Positions 58,501-64,000 of a stretch of 64,000 nucleotides of DNA are shown here, piece by piece (position 1 is the stretch's first letter; each line of letters starts with the position of its first letter). The stretch covers positions 2,356,001 through 2,420,000 of the forward strand of contig NZ_CP036289.1 in NCBI RefSeq assembly GCF_007748115.1. Direction: 5' to 3'. The notes beneath the pieces were generated by a model that saw nothing but the letters and a program-made list of their open reading frames with translations, was not told the DNA's origin and made no database searches. Source of the stretch: Bremerella volcania (GTDB taxonomy: Bacteria > Planctomycetota > Planctomycetia > Pirellulales > Pirellulaceae). A program made the translations under genes and the position numbers.

Positions 58501-61500
58501 CAGCTACACGCTGACCATCCTGGCGACCGACGACGGCACCGGGATGTTGACCGCTCAGCAGGATATCGACATCCAGGTCATCAACCTGAACGAACTGCCG
58601 ATTATTCCAGGGGGTACGATCTCGTTCCCCAATATCTCGCTGCTGGACGTGGATGATGCGAGCGACGTCAACGACTTTAGCCTCGATATCGGCCTGACCG
58701 ATCCAGAAAACGACACCCTCACCTTCTCCGGTGACGAATTCAGCGTTGTTGCCGCTCAGGATGTCGACGGCTTCTTCCAGCTGAACACCGATGGCACGAT
58801 CGAGCTTCTCATGCCGCTGTCGCAGTTGGATCTCGACGTCAACGGCGAGCGCACGTTTACCATTACGTTCTACATGGACGACGACAACTCGACGCTGACC
58901 GATACCCCTGGTATCAATCGAGGACCGTTCACGCTGCAGTTGATGGTCACCGACAACGAGGCTCCCGTCTTCGTTCAGCCTGCCGGCATGGCTTTCACGA
59001 TCGAAGAAAACGTCGATGACAGCATCATGGACGGTGACAGCCTGACGCCTGCGGTGATTCTGGAAGCGACTGACGTAGAAAACGACGCGTTCACGTTCAC
59101 CATTGAGCCAAGTGCATCGAATTCCAGCCAGGGTCTGGTCGACCTGTTCGAGTTGGTCCTGGTCGATGACATGGGCACCGGCGACCCGAACGACGATACC
59201 TACGAACTGGTCGTTGCCGATGCCGCTGGCCTGACGTTCGACAACGTCAACTTCCTGGGGGCTACCGGCGGTGTCTTTGATATCGACCTGGTCGTGACGG
59301 ATGCCGTAGGTCGCTTCAGCACCAAGACGATCACCATCACCGTTACCGACGAAAACAACCGTCCGACCTTCGTCGATCCAGGCAACCAGAGCGTCGATGA
59401 ATTCGTCGAAACGGCGACCGGGTCGCTGGGCGCCGAATCAGGCGACGTCGTTTACAATCTCGGTGGTGCCTTCAGTGATATCGATGCCGCAGCTAACCTG
59501 AGCTACAACATTGATGCCGCCGTCTTGACCGGGACTTCAACCGATATCACCGGGGCGTTCACGATTGATGGTGATGAAATCAAAGTCGATATGGCCCAGT
59601 TGATCGACTTTGAAGGTCTCACCCCAAAGAGCATCACGCTGACGATCACCGCTGACGACGGCCAGGGTGAAGCTAATAGCACGGTCACCGGCGACATCAC
59701 TATCCTGATCAACGACCTCAACGAACTGCCAATCTACGATTCGCCGACCGATGCGTTTGAGATTCCGTTTGTCGACGTCGACGACGAGTTCCTCGGTACG
59801 CCGATCGTTCTGGGGAACATCTCCAGCGTTCTGACCGAGACCGATCCCGAAGGGGATACCATCAATTTCTCCCAGATCTCGATGGGGGGCACTGGCTTCG
59901 AGTACTTCTCGCTAGGTACCGATGGCACCATCTCGCTGATCAAGAACGTGCCCGACGAAATGTTCTCGAACCAAGAGCGTTTCTTCACGCTGACGTTTGA
60001 TTACAACGACGGCGTCGGCGGCGATAGCCTGGACTCGAATACCAATCTAGGATTCAGCCCATTCGAGCTGACGATCCGCGTCTTCCAGAATCCGCCTGCG
60101 ACGTTTGACGATCCAGGCAACTACGACTTCTCGGTCGACGAAAATACGCCGGTCAGCAGCACCATGGTGCAGACCGTCTCGGCAACTGACCCGGAAGGTG
60201 AAACGGTTACCTACAGCATCGACGATCCATCGGGCACCTTCGACATCGATGCGAATACCGGCGTCATCACCATCATCGATAACACCGCTCTCAACTTCGA
60301 GGCCAACACACAGCTCACGATCACCGTCTTCGCCATCGACGAAGCGATGAACATGACGCCGGAAACGATCACGGTCACGATCAACGACGTCAACGAAGCT
60401 CCGGTCATCGATAACAACCCAGGTCCGTTCAACATCGACGAAGACATCGCCGATTTGACGTTCGTGGGCCAGGTGATGATCACGGACGTGGACGCAGGCG
60501 ATTCGCACACGTTTGAAATCGTTGGGGGCGACCCGAACGGCGTGTTCGCTATCGATAACAGCGGTAACATCACGATCGCGGACAACGCCACCATCGACTT
60601 CGAAACCACGGACGTTTACACGCTCGAAATCAAGGTCACCGACAACGGTGGTCCTACGCCGGGCTCAAACAAACTGTTCGACTCGCAGTCGTTCACCATC
60701 AACGTGGGTGACGTCAACGAGGCTCCCGTCAAGATTGGCGCCGACTTCGCACTGCCGATCGTCGACGAGTCCGACCTGACCACGCAAGAGATTACCGATC
60801 CTCTCGCTACCGCCGGAACGAGCTTCGTTAAGCGTTTTGACATCGACGTCAGCAGCTTCTATGCCGATCCGGAAATGAGCGACGTTCTGCTGCAGGTGAA
60901 CACGGACTTCGATGGAGACACCCCAGACTTCACCGCCGGTGGCCACATCATCAGTGCCACTTTCGACAACGTCAACGATCAACTCGTGGTCGTGTTCGAG
61001 TACTACGGCGTCGATCAAGACCGGGCCCCGACCGAAATCGAATTGATTGCCGTCGAAGATACCGTTGACATGTTGCAAGCGACCTCGCCGCTCAACATTA
61101 CCGTCTCGGTCACCAACGAACAGGCCGTCGACTTCCAGTTCATCCCCGTGCTCAACCCAACGATCGACAGCACCAATGGGTTTGATGGCGTCTCCTTCGC
61201 CAATCTGCCTACGGCCACCGATCGATTCGCCGACGAGCAAACCTTCTTCGTCGAAATCTGGGGTACCACCCTGGTTGGCCAGGACGATGTTTCGGATGGC
61301 AATAACGGCGTTGATGGTCCTCAAAATGCCTGGATCGAAGGTTTCCGCCTGGTCGTTCTGGGGCTGCAATACCGTGATGATCTGGTCGACGTGATCGACA
61401 TCATTGCTCCTGCTCAGGCCCTGGGCGAAGGTGGCGACCCAATCGAATGGATGAATGGCGAGGTCAACAACTTCAATGCCTTCTTCGGTTCGACGGGTTC

Positions 61501-64000
61501 ACTCGATCTCGAACCGCCGATCCCAGGCTTCGGCTCGATCGGTGGTGACGGAAGTTACGTCCGACTTGGCTATCTGCAACTGCAAGCCAAAGTTGGGGTC
61601 GAAATCAGCAATGTCACCGACCTGGTATCGATTAACTTTGCCGATAGCGAAACGAGCATCGCCCTGAACGGTGCCGACGAAGGGGATCTGCAGCCCCCAG
61701 GTGATCCGGAAAACCCCATTCCACGAACCGCCGATATCGAAACTACGATCGACCCATCGCAGATCACGATCGTCAGCACGCCGGTTGATATCGTTGATGC
61801 CGAGAAGTTCACTATTTCCTCCACCAATAGCCAAGCGGTCATCGGTGTGCTTGGTCAAAGCACCATTGACGGCCTCGAGGTGTCCGGCCAGGGTGGAAAT
61901 GGCGTCGGCAACGTAACGAGCTTCACCGGTAACATTTTCGTTCTCTTCAGTGGCAGCGAAACCGACCCGGATTCGTTCGAGATCATCGGTTCGGAATTGA
62001 TCCTGACTGAGAATCCAAACGGGCCATTCAGCCCTGGCGAACCAACCACCCCAGGCGGAGAACCTGTCGGAGCGGCCAGCGATCCTGCGAACTTCGGCTT
62101 GGAAGCATTCGAGCCTACTCAGAATCTTCCAACGCAAGTTGCCGTTCGCGAAACGGTGCTTCGCATCGGTGGAATGCCTCAGGTAACCTTCGGTCAATCG
62201 GACGACCCGTTCAACTCGGAAGTCAGCTTCAATTCGTCCGGATTCAATTACGACATCGCTTCCGGTTTCGCTGACATCGTCAGCGAGCAGCCGTTCGGCC
62301 AAGGTTCGCTCACGTTCGCCGAACGCAACAACCTGGGTGGCATTTCGTTAAATTCCAACGGAACCGAGACGTCGTCCATCGAAGGTGATTCCAATGGCGG
62401 TTACGTCCTCACGCTGAACCTGAGCCGCTTGATTCAGGAAACTTTCAACGTTCAGCAAATCACGGCTAACGCCAACCTGGCGTTCAGCGGAACCATCGTT
62501 GCCACGACCGGTGGTGCGGTGCCGCTGCAAGGTACCGTCTTCGTTAAGGATGGGCAGCCGCTGGAAGATGGTTCCGGCATGTTCGTCACGGTCAATAAGA
62601 CCCGCACCGCAACCGACGCCAGTGGTCAGGTAGCGGAACTGCCAGACAACGTCGACTGGGCCTCGGAATGGGACTCGCTGTGGGTTGAAGTTTGGGGTAA
62701 CACGGCAGACGCAAGTGGCGTCTACGGTGGTACGCTCGACCTGGCCTACAACACCGACTTGTACACTGCCACCCAAATCGAATACGCCTCGTCGATGACC
62801 GTCGGTCGCGGTGGTTCGATCGACGACGCCAACGGCACGATCACCGGTCTGGGCAGCCAGTCGGAAGTCTACACGATGGGCAACGGCTCGTTCGTCCTGC
62901 TGGGACGCGTCAAGCTCGAATCGCTGCCGGGTGACGGCATCGACGTCTCGGTGGGTGGCGACCTGTCGGCCGAATCGCTCGGCCTGGCCGCAACCAACGC
63001 CAAAATCATGCTCAGCGGTATCGGCGCGGTCGATCCCGATGTGACCGACGTTGCCGAGGTCGATGTCTGGGCCGTCGCTTACGACGCCAACGACGACGGC
63101 AAGATCGGCATTGCCGACTTCAGCCAGTTCATCAGTGCGTACGGCAAGTCGACGCTGACGGCCAACAATGCCCTGTTGGCTGCGTTGGACTTCGATAACA
63201 GTGGGCGTGTGGGGCTGTCCGATTTCTCGGCCTTCATCCAGAACTACGGCAAGAACAAGCTGAACGCCGCCAGCATCAAGTATCCCGAAACCTTCACCCA
63301 GATGTGGGTTGGTAAGGGGGTTGAACTGAACGGTCCAGACAGCCTGCAGGATGTCTTTGACCAAGCCATCAGCGACTGGCAAGACGCACTGGGTTGGGAA
63401 GAACCAATCGATGTCAAGCTGGTCGTGAAGGACTTCGGCGATGCCCAACTGGGTGAAGCCGAGCTTCTGGGGCTCGACGAAAACGGCCTGCCGCAGTTCG
63501 GTATCTTGACCTTGGACGACGACGGTGCCGGTCTGGGTTGGAGTTCTGACCTGGAAGGCGGCCCCGCCGAAGGCCAGTACGATTTGTACACCGTGATCCT
63601 GCATGAACTGGGTCACTTGTACGGCTTCATGTCGCACTATGCCGGGTTCGCGGACAACGTGGTCACCGACCATGATGGCAACAAGATATTCATCGGTTCC
63701 GACTTTGTCGCGGTCCTGGACGACTACGCACATCACCTGGATGCCACCGAGCACATGGGCGACGTGATGAACGCTGCCCTCGACCCAGGCCAACGTAAGC
63801 TGATTTCGGCTCTGGATGTCCAGATCCTGCAAACGGCCTACGAATCGGCTACCTCCGGTCAATCGGTCGGCGGTGGTTCGGCTGCTCTGCATGCCACCGT
63901 GACGACTCAGTCGATCGTCGAAGAAACGATCGCTCCGGTTGTCACCGAAGCTCCAGTTTCCTTCGTGTTCGACAAGGTGGTCGATGTCGAAAGCGTCAGT
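55562..64000 (+). CDS. Giant LEPR-XLL protein with cadherin-like repeats, dockerin and HELGH metallopeptidase (3' end beyond window)
   Basis: The frame is open for 2813 codons to the right edge. A basic N-terminus with LEPR-XLL at 27-40 (MRLESLEIRDLLAA) is followed by an EF-hand pair (about 160-220: DGDGTVSENE, DANLNGKIDGFE). Bacterial Ig-like domains span about 235-560. About ten cadherin-like repeats, recognisable by linkers such as NDVNEAPV, span about 560-1723. Two cohesin-like segments (FFVEIW, LWVEVW) lie further on. A dockerin at about 2505-2560 (IADFSQFISAYGKS, LSDFSAFIQNYGK) precedes a metallopeptidase-like domain with HELGHLYGFMSH at His2681. The spacing to the third His is one residue longer than in metzincins. 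It is probably an adhesive surface protein. Confidence 0.92.
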   Translation, partial: MKNTTLVRKHSLTSNKPRKTVRGTRSMRLESLEIRDLLAANTLDFVDNLEIGSPGEKRDLQLEVDPSSGTAIVALRIQGTSGNLDPAIPLVFIQDTDRNNPANHVPLMQAMANANGSTDSVVLFEVSAGANFTIEVGGTSGSGGFLAEVMLFGSTDGDGTVSENEYMRSVAAELQARGAGNHNTAAYFQSVYGIDFNTSQYNAAFDANLNGKIDGFEVGYVESNMGGAPVILDLIGDNEAPAVEAAVAVDTGSSTTDNITSDTTGISGTITDFSKIVSAEISIVGGTGGSIDLADTNTPPSISALNQTDNEITFTLSIADLDALLGAGTVLNTGSYTLEVTTEDELGNTSITPFQLVFEFDNAAPAAPTTPDLDAGSDSGDSDTDDLTNDTTPTFTFTAEANSTVAIISDLDGQLGTATADGSGNVTFTAPTGLSEGTHVITATATDTAGNVSAASSGLSIVIDTVSPADVSAIMQTNNPTNPNLTPETTATFTGTTEANASVAILDSNSAVITTTTADGSGNFTFTGIALVLGQNDFSFVATDAAGNESDPVSFTVFRNTQPTIDAGIFSIDENSSVGAAVGTVTADSQDGPTDTLTYSITGIDSGFEGTFAINASTGAITVADTANLNFENKTSFTVEVQVIDSKGDGLGGAGLVTTQNITINVNDVNEAPVFAQDPYTLTVEENSTNPTVVSGGPIVATDVDADDQGTNLTYAITGGTGASLFDIDPTTGVVTVKTGATLDYETTDSYTLDISVTDKLDGDSNGEVGAVNTVTQTATVNLIDVNEAPVITSGTTADIAENSANGTVVTTVTATDVDEDDPPFTFAITGGTGVGVFDINTSTGEITVIDSASLNFEGGTTSFTLDIEVTDNLDGNGLGEVGMVLSDNFQLTINVTDVNDAPVAVAAPTLQIDENAAATTAVTTDGTIVADLTDYFTDEDMDTLTFSIIGGNNGAFAIDGDNIVVADSTKLDFETSGLNSYTLTILATDDGTGMLTAQQDIDIQVINLNELPIIPGGTISFPNISLLDVDDASDVNDFSLDIGLTDPENDTLTFSGDEFSVVAAQDVDGFFQLNTDGTIELLMPLSQLDLDVNGERTFTITFYMDDDNSTLTDTPGINRGPFTLQLMVTDNEAPVFVQPAGMAFTIEENVDDSIMDGDSLTPAVILEATDVENDAFTFTIEPSASNSSQGLVDLFELVLVDDMGTGDPNDDTYELVVADAAGLTFDNVNFLGATGGVFDIDLVVTDAVGRFSTKTITITVTDENNRPTFVDPGNQSVDEFVETATGSLGAESGDVVYNLGGAFSDIDAAANLSYNIDAAVLTGTSTDITGAFTIDGDEIKVDMAQLIDFEGLTPKSITLTITADDGQGEANSTVTGDITILINDLNELPIYDSPTDAFEIPFVDVDDEFLGTPIVLGNISSVLTETDPEGDTINFSQISMGGTGFEYFSLGTDGTISLIKNVPDEMFSNQERFFTLTFDYNDGVGGDSLDSNTNLGFSPFELTIRVFQNPPATFDDPGNYDFSVDENTPVSSTMVQTVSATDPEGETVTYSIDDPSGTFDIDANTGVITIIDNTALNFEANTQLTITVFAIDEAMNMTPETITVTINDVNEAPVIDNNPGPFNIDEDIADLTFVGQVMITDVDAGDSHTFEIVGGDPNGVFAIDNSGNITIADNATIDFETTDVYTLEIKVTDNGGPTPGSNKLFDSQSFTINVGDVNEAPVKIGADFALPIVDESDLTTQEITDPLATAGTSFVKRFDIDVSSFYADPEMSDVLLQVNTDFDGDTPDFTAGGHIISATFDNVNDQLVVVFEYYGVDQDRAPTEIELIAVEDTVDMLQATSPLNITVSVTNEQAVDFQFIPVLNPTIDSTNGFDGVSFANLPTATDRFADEQTFFVEIWGTTLVGQDDVSDGNNGVDGPQNAWIEGFRLVVLGLQYRDDLVDVIDIIAPAQALGEGGDPIEWMNGEVNNFNAFFGSTGSLDLEPPIPGFGSIGGDGSYVRLGYLQLQAKVGVEISNVTDLVSINFADSETSIALNGADEGDLQPPGDPENPIPRTADIETTIDPSQITIVSTPVDIVDAEKFTISSTNSQAVIGVLGQSTIDGLEVSGQGGNGVGNVTSFTGNIFVLFSGSETDPDSFEIIGSELILTENPNGPFSPGEPTTPGGEPVGAASDPANFGLEAFEPTQNLPTQVAVRETVLRIGGMPQVTFGQSDDPFNSEVSFNSSGFNYDIASGFADIVSEQPFGQGSLTFAERNNLGGISLNSNGTETSSIEGDSNGGYVLTLNLSRLIQETFNVQQITANANLAFSGTIVATTGGAVPLQGTVFVKDGQPLEDGSGMFVTVNKTRTATDASGQVAELPDNVDWASEWDSLWVEVWGNTADASGVYGGTLDLAYNTDLYTATQIEYASSMTVGRGGSIDDANGTITGLGSQSEVYTMGNGSFVLLGRVKLESLPGDGIDVSVGGDLSAESLGLAATNAKIMLSGIGAVDPDVTDVAEVDVWAVAYDANDDGKIGIADFSQFISAYGKSTLTANNALLAALDFDNSGRVGLSDFSAFIQNYGKNKLNAASIKYPETFTQMWVGKGVELNGPDSLQDVFDQAISDWQDALGWEEPIDVKLVVKDFGDAQLGEAELLGLDENGLPQFGILTLDDDGAGLGWSSDLEGGPAEGQYDLYTVILHELGHLYGFMSHYAGFADNVVTDHDGNKIFIGSDFVAVLDDYAHHLDATEHMGDVMNAALDPGQRKLISALDVQILQTAYESATSGQSVGGGSAALHATVTTQSIVEETIAPVVTEAPVSFVFDKVVDVESVS

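Noticed and set aside
62348-63892. Minus-strand open frame of 514 codons in the second giant gene
   Set aside because: It is antisense to the dockerin and HELGH domains, which are unambiguous on the plus strand.

Overview
The window looks like chromosomal DNA of a planctomycete, most likely Pirellulaceae (Blastopirellula/Rhodopirellula/Bremerella-like). This is inferred from gene content: a sulfatase, a DUF1559 prepilin-like protein paired with a small lipoprotein, BBP7-type and BBP2-type outer-membrane barrels, a DUF3467 protein, and above all seven very large proteins that start with the planctomycete LEPR-XLL surface-protein motif. Shine-Dalgarno sites are often weak or absent and TTG/GTG starts occur. 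No tRNA, rRNA, insertion sequence, prophage or CRISPR array was seen.

Layout. Positions 1-8.3 kb hold ordinary genes: a sulfatase cut by the window edge, two uncharacterised proteins, guaB (IMP dehydrogenase) with a planctomycete-specific exported protein overlapping its 3' end, a lipoprotein/DUF1559 pair, and a small DUF2784-like membrane protein. From 8.5 kb onward almost everything is cell-surface or secreted. There is a BBP7 barrel (8542-10080), an S8-type protease of 1441 aa (10480-14805), and a 4740-aa giant with a metzincin site, beta-helix, PPC, GEVED and dockerin modules (15382-29604). These are followed by a HExxH protein (29937-32621, minus), a cohesin-like/dockerin protein (32713-34677, minus), a protein with an N-terminal dockerin (35193-37679) and a second BBP7 barrel (37761-39203, minus).

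At 39742-47471 sits what looks like export machinery embedded in this surface-protein island: a short SecA-like ATPase, a GAF-domain/membrane-fusion protein, an exported HlyD-type adaptor, and an M50-like membrane protease fused to PqqD-like and HlyD-type domains. A DUF3467 gene follows. Next comes a 1158-aa LEPR-XLL protein combining a thioredoxin-like CxxC domain, a cyclophilin domain and a C-terminal metzincin, then two tandem BBP2 barrels. A second giant (55562 to beyond 64000) carries about ten cadherin-like repeats, a dockerin and an HELGH site.

Main hypothesis (inference): the LEPR-XLL N-terminus, basic with no ordinary hydrophobic signal peptide in six of seven proteins, is an export or anchoring signal. 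The SecA-like/adaptor/M50 cluster, and perhaps the nearby barrels, would be a dedicated route for these very large proteins. Shared cohesin-like, dockerin and acidic C-terminal modules suggest that the products assemble on the cell surface.
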